From Truepera sp965215315 (GTDB taxonomy: Bacteria; Deinococcota; Deinococci; Deinococcales; Trueperaceae): DNA of 64,000 nt. The position numbers and the translations under genes are program-made. The stretch spans positions 1,860,001 to 1,924,000 of the forward strand of contig CBDCDB010000008.1 in assembly GCA_965215315.1 (NCBI GenBank), read 5' to 3'. The notes beneath the pieces were generated by a model, which saw nothing but the letters and a program-made list of their open reading frames with translations, was not told where the DNA came from and did no database searches. Positions 17,108-26,149 of this stretch are shown here, in pieces. Positions within the stretch are counted from its first letter, which is position 1; each line of letters opens with the position of its first letter.

Positions 17108-17716
17108 ATGTCTATCACCGCTATCGCCTTCGATTGGGGCGGCATCTTTACCGAAAACACCTTCGACTCTTCGGCTGTTCGCAACTTGGCTGCTAAAACA
17201 AACGTCTCAGAAGCTGACGTCGCTAAAGTCTATTTCCCACTGATGGAACACTTTGAGGCCGGGGCGTTCGACTTTGAGACTTTTACCGAGCGCTTTCTCA
17301 GCGAATCTGGTATCTCTTTGGGTGCGCCCGAGTTTAGAAACGTCTTTCTCGGTTCAGTCGTTGACCGGCAGAAGATGTACGACCTGCTGGCGAGTATTCC
17401 TGAACGATACACCGTCGGGATTTTATCGAACAACGTCGCGGTGCTGTGCGACAGCGTGCAGGACGACCCACGAACGGCGAGAGTCGAACACTTCGTCTTC
17501 TCCAACGAAATCAAGGTGCGCAAACCCGACCCGGCGGCGTTTGCAGCGCTGACTGAGGCGCTGGGGCGTCCACCGGAAGAAACCGTCTTTGTGGACGATA
17601 ACCCGGACAACATCGCGGCGTGCGAGACGCTCGGGTATAAAGGACTTTTACTCGAGACCTACGACGGTTTCGCCGCTGCGTGGGAGAAACTTCTACCCGA
17701 CCTGCCTTTGCCGTGA
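17108..17716 (+). CDS. HAD-superfamily hydrolase (HAD-IA)
   Basis: 202 residues. HAD motif I is FDWGGIFTE, motif II is ILSNN, the motif III lysine is in KVRKPDP and motif IV is FVDDNPDNI. Motif I has DWGG instead of the usual DxD pair, so the second acid is replaced by Gly, as in epoxide-hydrolase-like HAD proteins; phosphatase activity is uncertain. It overlaps the next gene by four bases, so the two form an operon. Confidence 0.88.
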   Translation: MSITAIAFDWGGIFTENTFDSSAVRNLAAKTNVSEADVAKVYFPLMEHFEAGAFDFETFTERFLSESGISLGAPEFRNVFLGSVVDRQKMYDLLASIPERYTVGILSNNVAVLCDSVQDDPRTARVEHFVFSNEIKVRKPDPAAFAALTEALGRPPEETVFVDDNPDNIAACETLGYKGLLLETYDGFAAAWEKLLPDLPLP

Positions 17717-18033
17717 ACGAACCCAAAGCGACGAGGCTGTTACAAGGTTATGTCTGGTATCCGAAAGACGCCGACATCGACTTGGGCGATTACTTACCGC
17801 GGACGCTCGAGCCCGACATTCACGTCTTGTGGGACGAGGTGCGGCCTCCCTTTGCCTTTTTTGACGACGGTACGCTCGCGGCGACGCAGCACATCTTTCA
17901 GTTTACGGTGCTAACCCGCTCTGAAAATCCCGAAAGCTTGACGCCGTGGCTCGCTGAAGTGTTGCAGGGAAAACTTGAGACCACCCCGCCCGGTGTGGGC
18001 TGGCAGGTGCTCGAGGATTTACGCGAACTCTAG
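17713..18033 (+). CDS. Hypothetical protein, 106 residues
   Basis: GTG 17713 overlaps the stop of the HAD gene (GTGA), a strong sign of translational coupling, so I use it rather than the longer frame from 17680. The product is acidic and soluble, with aromatic and Pro-rich segments (GYVWYPKDADIDLGDY, HVLWDEVRPPFAFFDDG). I recognise no family. Its tight link to the HAD hydrolase suggests a shared pathway. Confidence 0.7.
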   Translation: MNEPKATRLLQGYVWYPKDADIDLGDYLPRTLEPDIHVLWDEVRPPFAFFDDGTLAATQHIFQFTVLTRSENPESLTPWLAEVLQGKLETTPPGVGWQVLEDLREL

Positions 18034-18090
18034 TTTGGAGCGTGCCGTAGATGTAGCTTTCACAGTTGAGCAAGGTTAAAGCGGCGTGAC

Positions 18091-18750
18091 TCAATACGTG
18101 CCGGACGCTGTAGCAATGACATAAGCACCAGACGAGGTAGTTTCTCGGTAAACTGACCCTCGTTTGTAAATTCTCACTGTTACATCACCTCTTCTGCACT
18201 GATTTTGAGCGCTAATGTATAAGAACGTGTCTCTAGCAACGTAATCTGTTTCATAGACAAATCCATTGCCGAAGTCACGTTGAGCGGTACCACCGTCGGC
18301 AGTAGCATATGTGGTCGATACCTTGCCGCAGTCGGAAGTAACCTGGTACTGTAAGGCCGGTTCTTCAGGTTCAGGGTCGGGCGTCGGTTCCGGCTCAGGG
18401 TCTGGTGTTTGTGAAGAATTAACCGTAACTGTCGCGTTTTGTGACGAGACACCTCCTGCGTTTACAGCAGTGAGCGTGTAGATCATAGTTACAGTTGGAG
18501 AAACGACGAAACGCTTGTCTGCGTCGGCTATCACCGCGCCAATACCGCCCGAAATTGTTATAGCGGTCGCAGTAGTATCCACACTCCAAGCCAGCACCGA
18601 ATCTTGTCCTGACGTTATTGTCGAGGGCGTTGCAGTAAAGCTGCTGATGACTGGGGCATCAGTTGGGGGAGCAGCGTTGTCACCAGATGTAGCACAGGCG
18701 GCAAGCAAAGCGGTCATAACTGCGAAGACAGCAACACGTATTTGTTTCAT
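18091..18750 (-). CDS. Predicted lipoprotein with an Ig-like domain
   Basis: 219 residues. A lipoprotein signal ends in LLAAC (Cys at about 19). Residues 34-110 resemble a bacterial Ig-like domain (PVISSFTATPSTITSGQ, then LTAVNAGGVSSQNATVTV). A PDPEPEPTPDPEPEEP linker leads to a C-terminal 90-residue domain with two cysteines, DCGKVSTT and NQCRRG, which may form a disulfide. AAGGAG lies before ATG 18750. It is probably anchored to a membrane and exposed at the surface; ligand unknown. Confidence 0.8.
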   Translation of the reverse strand: MKQIRVAVFAVMTALLAACATSGDNAAPPTDAPVISSFTATPSTITSGQDSVLAWSVDTTATAITISGGIGAVIADADKRFVVSPTVTMIYTLTAVNAGGVSSQNATVTVNSSQTPDPEPEPTPDPEPEEPALQYQVTSDCGKVSTTYATADGGTAQRDFGNGFVYETDYVARDTFLYISAQNQCRRGDVTVRIYKRGSVYRETTSSGAYVIATASGTY

Positions 18751-18827
18751 AAGCTCCTTATAAGCTGCAGATTAGAATAAACCCGATTTTACAATGTTTT
18801 TACGGCGTTATACAAACCGAAAATGAG

Positions 18828-19517
18828 TTAAAGCAATCGCAGCAGCGTTTCTCGCAATGATGCAACCGACCCGACTTCGTAAGTCGGCGGCATGGCGTCG
18901 TGCGGCAACGTTTCGCGTACCTGTTTAGGCAACCGTAAACGGACACTCTGCCAACCGAGCTTGGCGGGCGCGTGAAAGTCTTTAAGCGGGTTGTCGCCGA
19001 TGTAGACGAGCTTTTCGTGAGGTAAACCGAACGCTTCGGCAACATACTCGAACGCTCGCACGTGCGGTTTCCAAAACTCCTGTCCCCAAGCGTCGGTTAA
19101 AACAATCGGGTCGGCGTAGCAGGCCACGCCAAGCGCTTCGGCTTTTGCGGCTTGACTGACGAGCGGCCCGTCTGAGATGACGGCGAGAGGTACGTTTAAG
19201 CTTTGCAGTTCAGCTAAGAGCGGTTCAATTCCGGGCAAGTAGCCGATGTCAGGCGCGTGTTCACGGTAGCGTTTTACCAGTGCCGTAACTTCAACGTTTT
19301 GGGTGAGTTCCGGGTAACGTTCTAGTAAAGCATTGAAGCTCGAGCCTCTCGAGCCCGACAAAAAGTCTTGCCACAAAAACGCGAAGGCGTCGTCTGCGCT
19401 GACTTCGGTATCTTTTACGGCGGTTTCCGCTACCGCCCGAAAGCCGCTCTTAACGTAATCGCGCTCTAAATAAAGCGTATCGTCAAGGTCGAAAACAACG
19501 CCCAGTTCGGGCATCAC
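18828..19517 (-). CDS. HAD-superfamily hydrolase of the glycan operon
   Basis: 229 residues with HAD motif I FDLDDTLY, motif II VISDG, motif III Lys in FWKPH and motif IV YIGDNPLKDFHAP. It is the last gene of the minus-strand operon 23708 to 18828 and overlaps the ATP-grasp gene by four bases, so the two are translated together. HAD phosphatases with ATP-grasp ligases recur in loci that modify cell-surface sugars or nucleotides. The start is GTG 19517 or ATG 19514. Confidence 0.88.
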   Translation of the reverse strand: MMPELGVVFDLDDTLYLERDYVKSGFRAVAETAVKDTEVSADDAFAFLWQDFLSGSRGSSFNALLERYPELTQNVEVTALVKRYREHAPDIGYLPGIEPLLAELQSLNVPLAVISDGPLVSQAAKAEALGVACYADPIVLTDAWGQEFWKPHVRAFEYVAEAFGLPHEKLVYIGDNPLKDFHAPAKLGWQSVRLRLPKQVRETLPHDAMPPTYEVGSVASLRETLLRLL

Positions 19518-20476
19518 CAGAGCGGCTCGGTTGTAAAGTGCTCGACGTTGTAGCGGGTCATGTAAAGCCCGACCGTATAGACGCCGAGGCTGGGCTCAAC
19601 CTTTTCGCCGTTCAACATCGCCAAAAGCCAGTCCGGATAGTGTCCACCCGCCTCATAAGCTAAGGGAAAACCGCCGCCGAAGCGCGGATTGACCTCGATT
19701 AACACCGGGCCGCGTTCGGTTAAAAACGCCTGCAAGGTGATGGGGCCGCGTGCGCCGAGTTCAGCGGCAACCTCTAAAAGACGCGTCAACCAATCACGGA
19801 TGTCGTCGTCGGCAATCGTGACGCCCTGAATCGACTCACCCGCCAGCGTCCGAATGCGGATACGCGGAACGTAGTGCAGCGGTCTGCCGTCAAAGTCGAT
19901 GAGCGCGTCGATGGTAATTTCGGGACCGGAGAGCTCTTCCTGGACGATAGCGTTCGGAACGCGGGCCAAGATGCCGGTGAGCGTTTCGGGTGTGGCGCGG
20001 TAGATGTCACGGCTCGAGGAACCGTCCCGCGGTTTGACGAAGAGCTGTTCAGGTAGCGCCGCGCCTCCGAGCTCATCCACCGCCCAGCTTTGCGGCACGT
20101 CGATATCGTGTTCAGCAAACGCCCGCTGCGTCAGCCATTTGTCTCCGCTCAGCGCGACGAACGCGGGACTCGAGACCAGCGCCCGACACCCTGCGTCGGC
20201 AAATGTTTGAATATTGGTCGATAAGACCTCCAACTCGGTGTCGATGGTCGGGACAATCAGGCGGATGTCGTGTGCGGAAACCAGCGCGAGCAGTTCGGGA
20301 ATATAACTTTCAGACTTGACCGGCGGCAACCGGAACGCGCCGTCGGCTTTGTAGATCGCCGGGGCAAGGCTGCTCGCATCACCGGCAAAGACCTCCGCAC
20401 CCCGCGCGTGCGCCGATTTAGCAAACGCCTGCACCAGTGAAACGCGTCTACCTGCACTCGTGACGAGGACGTTCAT
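19514..20476 (-). CDS. ATP-grasp enzyme, carbamoyl-phosphate synthase-like
   Basis: 320 residues. The N-terminal Rossmann-like part begins MNVLVTSAGRRVSLVQAF, followed by an ATP-grasp fold with FVKPRDGSSSRDI, a central VQEELSGPEITIDALID and the metal-binding VLIEVNPRFGGGFPL. These proteins ligate a carboxylate to an amine or thiol using ATP; the substrate is unknown. AGGGGAGAGG precedes ATG 20476. It lies between a glycosyltransferase and a HAD gene, which points to surface polysaccharide or peptidyl-sugar work. Confidence 0.88.
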   Translation of the reverse strand: MNVLVTSAGRRVSLVQAFAKSAHARGAEVFAGDASSLAPAIYKADGAFRLPPVKSESYIPELLALVSAHDIRLIVPTIDTELEVLSTNIQTFADAGCRALVSSPAFVALSGDKWLTQRAFAEHDIDVPQSWAVDELGGAALPEQLFVKPRDGSSSRDIYRATPETLTGILARVPNAIVQEELSGPEITIDALIDFDGRPLHYVPRIRIRTLAGESIQGVTIADDDIRDWLTRLLEVAAELGARGPITLQAFLTERGPVLIEVNPRFGGGFPLAYEAGGHYPDWLLAMLNGEKVEPSLGVYTVGLYMTRYNVEHFTTEPLW

Positions 20477-20524
20477 ACCTCTCCCCTACGGCCCTTACCA
20501 AAAACGTACTTTAGAATTACAGCT

Positions 20525-21625
20525 TTACAACTCACTCAGCACATCCTCGAACGCCCGCACCGTAGCCGTGGGCGTAAACGCTTCCGCCCGCACCGGCCCG
20601 TAAGCGCGCAATTTAGCTTGTAATGTTTTATCGTTAAGCAGCCCGTAAATGCCCTCGGCAAGCGCAGAAACGTCTTCGTTAGGAACAACGACACCTGCTT
20701 GACCGTCCTCGAGCACCTCCGCAGGCCCACTCGGGCAGTCGGTGGCGACGACCGGCGTCCCAACAGCTAGAGCTTCGGCAATCACCCGGCAGAACCCTTC
20801 AAAGCGCGAACTCGAGACGAACACCTCAGCTCCTGCCAGCCACGGATACGGGTTTGCCTGAAACCCGGTCAGCACAACCCAATCGGCAATACCCAACGAT
20901 TGAGCCAGTTTTTGCAGCATCGCTTTGTCTCTGCCCTCACCGACGATAACGAGCAGTTCGACGACGCCGCGCCCGCGCAGCTCGGCGTAAGCGCGTAAGA
21001 GGATGTCAAAGCCTTTTTGCGGCTCGAGCCGCCCCACCGCGACGAGGTACGGCTCCTGCGGCGCAGTTTCCGGTAGCGGTTCCGCCGCCCGCATTTTGAC
21101 TTTATCCAGCTCGAGCGGAATATAAACCGTCCGTACCCGCTCCCGAAGCGCCGGGACAAGCTGTTCTACGCTCTCCTGGATACCGCTCGAGATGGCCACC
21201 ACCCGCGTCAGCCCTGGATAGAGGCGTTTGGTCAGGGTGGTGTAACGACCCGGCAAACTCTCTAAAAGTTCGGGGAGTGAGTTGCGAACGAAGCCCACCG
21301 CAGGTTTACCAGTCAGCTTGCCCAGCACCACAGCCAAAAAGGTCGGAGCCATCTCGAGGCTGCCGACTAACATGTCGGCCCGCCGTAAAACGTGCCAGAG
21401 CCGCGCAAAAATGTGCAGCGCGTGTGTTTTTACGCTTTCGCCGGATTTCAAGCCGTAAGTTACAGGGGTGCCAGCGAGCAGTTCAGGCCACGCCTCGCCG
21501 GGTTCCAAAACGAACAGTTCGGGTGTGAACTTCGTCCGGTCGAGGTAGTACATCGTCGTCAGGGTGCTGAGTACCGCGCCGTTATGGTAGAGCCCGGTGA
21601 GGAGAAACAGGACGCGTCTAGGCAC
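20525..21625 (-). CDS. Glycosyltransferase family 4
   Basis: 366 residues with a GT-B fold of the GT4 group. Landmarks are an N-terminal LTGLYHNGAVLSTLT Rossmann start, the mid-protein VAVGRLEPQKGFDILLRAY and the C-terminal FVSSSRFEGFCRVIAEALAVGTPVVAT segment with the E-x7-E retaining motif (EGFCRVIAE). It transfers a sugar from a nucleotide donor to an unknown acceptor at the cytoplasmic membrane. The GTG start 21625 overlaps the upstream gene by eight bases. Confidence 0.92.
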   Translation of the reverse strand: MPRRVLFLLTGLYHNGAVLSTLTTMYYLDRTKFTPELFVLEPGEAWPELLAGTPVTYGLKSGESVKTHALHIFARLWHVLRRADMLVGSLEMAPTFLAVVLGKLTGKPAVGFVRNSLPELLESLPGRYTTLTKRLYPGLTRVVAISSGIQESVEQLVPALRERVRTVYIPLELDKVKMRAAEPLPETAPQEPYLVAVGRLEPQKGFDILLRAYAELRGRGVVELLVIVGEGRDKAMLQKLAQSLGIADWVVLTGFQANPYPWLAGAEVFVSSSRFEGFCRVIAEALAVGTPVVATDCPSGPAEVLEDGQAGVVVPNEDVSALAEGIYGLLNDKTLQAKLRAYGPVRAEAFTPTATVRAFEDVLSEL

Positions 21626-23708
21626 GTTTGCCTCTCAGACGTTGCCACACCGTCACCGGTTTAGCGGCGAGCGTTTTCTTTTCGCGGTTCATATACTGGA
21701 GCGTCCGAAAGCCTCTAAGCGCAAGTTTGGCAAGCAGGCCAGACATGGCGACGGAACCCTCGAGCCACGAAAAGCCCCACGACAGGTCTTTATAAAATAG
21801 GGTCGGGACGGTTTTGTTCTCCGCCAAAGTTTCCGCCGCTTTAGCTCTGCTCCCCCGCGACTTCCGCACTCGCCCGAATACGTCCCGCCCGATACCGAAC
21901 AGGTCGCCTGCCGAGAGCGCTTTGGCAAGGGGCGCGGCCCGCAGTTCGTTGGGGTCGTCGCTGATAGGGGCCCAAGCGAGCGCTTTAGCTTCGGCGCGGG
22001 TCGGTTCGGAGATCAGCATTCCGGTCACTAACCGCGCACACGCCCGCAGTTCGGGTTCGTGATGTTTGGCAGGACTTTTTGCCAATTCTTCAGCGAACCG
22101 CGTTACAAGTTCGTGGACAGTGCGCAAAAATGCCTCGCGCTTAGGGTAGGCCAGAAGCGTTGAGAGCACCGGCTCGACCCTGCCGTCTTTTACGGCGTAA
22201 CGGCTCGTGCTGCCGTGGTCGGCCATCGTAAATACTTGGTCGATAAGTCCTTTGTTCTCAAACAGGGTGCGTACCGGAGCCAAAGCTTCGTTTTCGGCCT
22301 CTTCCAGCAGATACGCCCGTCCCTGACCATACGCCCGTGAAGAGAACCGCGTTTTGGAGATGCCCAGATAGTAGCCAAGTGTGTGCGGTTGCCCCGCTGA
22401 AGCCAAGACCTTGTGCAGCGAACCCTGCGTGCGGAGCGTCCAACCCACATCGACGAGCGCCCAGCGGTCATCGCGTAACAGTCCTTCTTGCTTGAAATAC
22501 GCAAGGGCCGCCTCCCGCGCCGCTTCTGCTTGCGCCATAATCTGCGGCGCGACTTCAGGATCTTCTAAAAACGTCCAGAACCGTCCATATGTTTCGCCCT
22601 CGAGCTGCGTGTCCCACGTTTCTTTGGGAAAACCGTGCCGCACTAAGGGAGCCTCGAGACCCTCCGGCGTCAGATTTACCCGTTTGAGATTGTGACGCGG
22701 CGCGGACGACTGCCCGGTCATGAGGACGAACTCGAGTTCCTTCCGGCTTACCGAAAATGCCGAGGGGACATACCACGCCTGCCGCGAACCGTAGAGGTAG
22801 CGAACCTCTAAGTCGGGCTCGAGCGCCTGAGCGATTTTGTGCAATACCTGTCCGTCACGGGCGACGAAATAAAGCCGTTCCAAACCGTGTGTCTTTGCGT
22901 CTTGCAGCACCCATGTTACGAAGCCAACTAGCAGCGGGGCGACGACGCTCGAGGCCAGCTCCGCGCTTCCTGAACGCGCGCCGTCGTCATTCACACTCAG
23001 GCGTGTAACCCGCGAGATTCCAGCGAGTTGCGACGTGATCCAAGGCGACCGGCTCGAGACGTTCAGCATCGCCCGTTCAAAGCGGTTGAGCTGCGTTCCC
23101 GTAAAGAGTTCGGTGCGGACGCCCACCTTACGCGCCCCCAAAAAGTCACTCTCTACACCGTCGCCGCAGTGCAGCAGATCACGGGCTTGGAGATTTTCTT
23201 TTTCTAAAACGTGGCGGTAGAGGCTCCCGGCGCGTTTGGTCTTGCCAACGTCGCTCGAGACGTAAAGTGTCTCGTCCGGTACGGTGTAGCCGCACCGTAA
23301 AAGCATCTCCCGCACGACCTCACGCGGCAGATACATGTCAGAGACGAACAGCACGCGTTCTCCGGCTCCTTGCAGCACTTCGATACGCGTACGCATTGGG
23401 ACGACCGGACGCATGGAATCAAGCTCGAGCCTTACCTCAGCGCCCTGCATCTCCTGGGCCGTAAAACCCCAGCCGTCAAGCTCGAGGCCGCCGTAAATAT
23501 CGGTAAGGGTAATCTCCTCAGCTTGCACAGTCTTGTGCGCCTGCTTTTCCGCCGCTACGCGCAGCGCCGCCAGCTCACTCACCTCTTCAGGGCCGTAAGC
23601 TTGACCGCTTTCGCGGAGCAACGTTTCAGCGAGCAGATAAAAGAGGTCGGCGGGCCGCGCACAGGTTCTTACGATGCAGGTATCGAAAACGTCGAACGAA
23701 TAGGTCAT
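21618..23708 (-). CDS. Large HAD-like protein of surface-polysaccharide loci
   Basis: 696 residues from ATG 23708, which follows GAAGGTGA; the longer frame to 23798 adds a Cys-rich lead that looks untranslated. The N-terminal third is HAD-like: FDVFDTCIVRT, VLFVSDMYLPREVV, and HCGDGVESDFLGARK. The remaining two thirds include YFVARDGQVLHKIA and an uncharacterised helical domain found in proteins next to glycosyltransferases in capsule loci. It is the first gene of the operon that continues with GT4, ATP-grasp and HAD. A glycosyl or phosphoglycan transfer role is inference. Confidence 0.82.
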   Translation of the reverse strand: MTYSFDVFDTCIVRTCARPADLFYLLAETLLRESGQAYGPEEVSELAALRVAAEKQAHKTVQAEEITLTDIYGGLELDGWGFTAQEMQGAEVRLELDSMRPVVPMRTRIEVLQGAGERVLFVSDMYLPREVVREMLLRCGYTVPDETLYVSSDVGKTKRAGSLYRHVLEKENLQARDLLHCGDGVESDFLGARKVGVRTELFTGTQLNRFERAMLNVSSRSPWITSQLAGISRVTRLSVNDDGARSGSAELASSVVAPLLVGFVTWVLQDAKTHGLERLYFVARDGQVLHKIAQALEPDLEVRYLYGSRQAWYVPSAFSVSRKELEFVLMTGQSSAPRHNLKRVNLTPEGLEAPLVRHGFPKETWDTQLEGETYGRFWTFLEDPEVAPQIMAQAEAAREAALAYFKQEGLLRDDRWALVDVGWTLRTQGSLHKVLASAGQPHTLGYYLGISKTRFSSRAYGQGRAYLLEEAENEALAPVRTLFENKGLIDQVFTMADHGSTSRYAVKDGRVEPVLSTLLAYPKREAFLRTVHELVTRFAEELAKSPAKHHEPELRACARLVTGMLISEPTRAEAKALAWAPISDDPNELRAAPLAKALSAGDLFGIGRDVFGRVRKSRGSRAKAAETLAENKTVPTLFYKDLSWGFSWLEGSVAMSGLLAKLALRGFRTLQYMNREKKTLAAKPVTVWQRLRGKRA

Positions 23709-23938
23709 TTCACCTTCAACTGCCGCGCAGGTTTGCGGCGCAGCGAAACATCCTTCATTTGGGTAGGTGCACTGAGCGTACCCGGATACGCTGAGCATAA
23801 CAAATACCCATCTTTTGAAGGGTGCAAACGACCTTCAGACGACTTCCAAGCAACTACTGAACGACCCGACATTTGCTGCTGCTTCCGAAATCTTCTGCGG
23901 CGTCAAGGGTTCCCCCTACACTTGGGCGCTTTTAAGGC

Positions 23939-23944
23939 TATAAT
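23939..23944 (+). promoter_or_regulatory. -10 hexamer TATAAT upstream of the binding-protein gene
   Basis: An exact TATAAT lies 41 bases before ATG 23986, leaving room for a leader with AAAGGAG at 23974-23980. No clear -35 is seen at 17 bases. Confidence 0.5.
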
Positions 23945-23985
23945 TGCCCATGACACCTCGCCCAACGCGTCACAAAGGAGCTTTT

Positions 23986-24738
23986 ATGAAACGATTTGCA
24001 CTCGCCGCTCTCTTACTCACGCCCTTTGCTCTGGCCCAAAGCGATATGCCCGACCTAGAAGGCCGTACCCTCAGCGTCGGCTCGGACACCACCTATCCAC
24101 CTTTTGAAACAATCAATCAGCAGGGTGAAGCCGTCGGCTTCGACGTTGACGTCGTAAACGCGATTTGTGAAAAGGTCAACTGCGTCGCCGAGTTTAAGAC
24201 GACCGCGTGGGACGGTATCTTTCCGGCCTTAGCTAACGGTGAGTTCGATATGGTCGCCTCGGGTGTATCGATTACGCCGGAACGCGACCAGATTGTTGAC
24301 TTTACCGACCCCTACCTCGCCGTCACCGAAGCGATTGCCGTAAAAGTTGAAGACGCCGACCTGACCCTGGAAGATTTTACCGGCGGCGACCTGATTTTGG
24401 GCGCACAAACCGGCACCACGAACGCCGTAACCGCTGAAAGCCTCGTCGGGCGCGACCGGCTCCGCCTTTACGACAACTTCAATACGGCGGTGCAGGCGCT
24501 CCTTAATGGCGACGTGGACGGCGTAGAGATTGACGGCACTTCGGCAGACGCGTTCGTCGAGCAGTACGCCGGAGAGCTGACCGTCAACATTGCCGACGTA
24601 GAATCGGGTACTGAGCTGGGTTTTGTCGTTCAGGAAGGCGATTCGCTTGTTGACGCCCTGAACGCCGGACTCGCCGAGGTTCAGGCTGACGGCACCTTGG
24701 CTGAACTCGAGGCGAAATGGCTGGCTGTAGGCAATTAG
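23986..24738 (+). CDS. Amino-acid ABC transporter substrate-binding protein
   Basis: 250 residues with a Sec signal (MKRFALAALLLTPFALAQS) and the family 3 solute-binding signature GFDVDVVNAICEK. LSVGSDTTYPPFE and FDMVASGVSITPERDQIVDFTDPY are typical of polar amino-acid receptors such as HisJ or GlnH. The mature protein is periplasmic. AAAGGAG precedes ATG 23986. A terminator follows, separating it from the permease gene at 24924. Confidence 0.93.
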   Translation: MKRFALAALLLTPFALAQSDMPDLEGRTLSVGSDTTYPPFETINQQGEAVGFDVDVVNAICEKVNCVAEFKTTAWDGIFPALANGEFDMVASGVSITPERDQIVDFTDPYLAVTEAIAVKVEDADLTLEDFTGGDLILGAQTGTTNAVTAESLVGRDRLRLYDNFNTAVQALLNGDVDGVEIDGTSADAFVEQYAGELTVNIADVESGTELGFVVQEGDSLVDALNAGLAEVQADGTLAELEAKWLAVGN

Positions 24739-24757
24739 TGAACTCATTTACGAAAGG

Positions 24758-24779
24758 GCCCGGTCAAACCGGGCTTTTT
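24758..24779 (+). terminator. Intrinsic terminator after the binding-protein gene
   Basis: GCCCGGT and ACCGGGC form a seven-pair stem with a CAA loop (24758-24774), followed by TTTTT. It may still let some transcription pass to the permease 150 bases downstream. Confidence 0.85.
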
Positions 24780-24923
24780 ACGTTGGGTTTTGTAGCAAGT
24801 ATCATCTGGGAACAGACGCCCTTACATTCATCTGAACTGTCTAGCACGCACATTCTGTGATGGTAAGGGTAGCTTTCAACCGCTTAAGTGCTATAACGTT
24901 CCGACAGGTTTCCGGTAACGCCC

Positions 24924-26111
24924 ATGAGTAAACCCACCCCGACGCCCGGAACTCCGGCGCAAGGCGCAAGTCTCGGCCCCAGCACAATTGTTCTTCTGAG
25001 CGCCCTGCCGTTTGTCATCTATCTGTTCGTTACCGCTCCTGATTATCAGCGGGCACTCCGCTACATCGTACCGGGTGTCGGGGTTACAGCCGTCGTCACT
25101 ATCCTCGCCTACATCACGGCGATGTTGTTGGGTTTGGGGCTTGCCGGACTGTTGCTCCTTAAATGCGGACGCTGGACGAACCTGCGTTTCGGTATCGCAG
25201 CACTGTTAGCAGCGTTCGTCAGCGTGTTTTTCTTCTCGCGTCCGGCAACCGATTACACCTTAATCGGTAGCGCCGACGGGCGCGTCGCCATCATTCAGGG
25301 CACGCCGGGGCGCGTTTCCAAGCAGATTCAGTCCGGGGCTTACGGCGGCGACGGGATGTCGGTGCGGTCGTTTACGTCGGTCGAAGATGCGCTTGCCGGG
25401 TTGGAAGACGGTACCGTCAGCGCCGCCTTTATCCCTACTGCAGAGGTTCCGCAGGGCGCAAATGTCCTCTGGCAAGTCGCTTTTTTACCCTCGGCAGCCC
25501 GTAATCCGGCCCTCCTGAGCGCCGTGCTTGCCGTGCTGCTCCTGATGCTGAGCGCCGCTGGCTGGTGGAGCCGTGAACACCCGCTCAGGATCTTTGCCGA
25601 ACTCTACATCGATATGATTCGCGGCATTCCGATGCTGGTGATTATTCTCTACGTTGGGTTTCCGCTTCAGGGTGCCTTACGGGACGCCACCGGCGGCGTT
25701 CTCGACATGCCCATCTTGATGCGCGGCGTCGTCGCGATTGCACTTGGCTACGCGGCTTATCTGGCAGAAATCTTCCGGGCTGGCATCGAAGCCGTGCCGC
25801 ACGGTCAGCGCGAAGCGGCCCGCACGTTGGGTTTGACAGGTGCGCAAACCGCCCGTTTTGTCGTCTTGCCCCAAGCCCTGCGAATCGTTACACCGCCCCT
25901 CGGCAACGAGTTTATCGCCATGCTCAAAGATTCGTCGTTGCTGTCGGTTTTAGGGGTGCGCGAGTTGACGCAACTTGCCCGCGAATATCAGGCTGCGAAC
26001 TTTCAGGTTTTCGAGCCGTTCAATACGGTCGCCGTGCTTTACATCGCCATTACGCTTGTTGCGTCTAGTTTACTGAAGTGGCTCGAGCGCCGTACTAAAT
26101 ACGGCAAGTGA
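24924..26111 (+). CDS. Amino-acid ABC permease with an inserted binding-protein-like domain
   Basis: 395 residues. Residues 190-395 are a HisM-type permease (ELYIDMIRGIPMLVIILYV and the EAA loop REAARTLGLTGAQTARF). Before it come two or three helices and a soluble segment (about 106-186) reading RVAIIQGTPGRVSK, then VEDALAGLEDGTVSAAFI, which resembles part of a family 3 solute-binding protein lobe. Ordinary HisM permeases are about 220 residues and lack this. No ATPase gene is near. The start ATG 24924 has only a weak ribosome binding site. Confidence 0.85.
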   Translation: MSKPTPTPGTPAQGASLGPSTIVLLSALPFVIYLFVTAPDYQRALRYIVPGVGVTAVVTILAYITAMLLGLGLAGLLLLKCGRWTNLRFGIAALLAAFVSVFFFSRPATDYTLIGSADGRVAIIQGTPGRVSKQIQSGAYGGDGMSVRSFTSVEDALAGLEDGTVSAAFIPTAEVPQGANVLWQVAFLPSAARNPALLSAVLAVLLLMLSAAGWWSREHPLRIFAELYIDMIRGIPMLVIILYVGFPLQGALRDATGGVLDMPILMRGVVAIALGYAAYLAEIFRAGIEAVPHGQREAARTLGLTGAQTARFVVLPQALRIVTPPLGNEFIAMLKDSSLLSVLGVRELTQLAREYQAANFQVFEPFNTVAVLYIAITLVASSLLKWLERRTKYGK

Positions 26112-26149
26112 CCCAAAGCGGCACTTCTTATTACAACTTCATGCTACTT

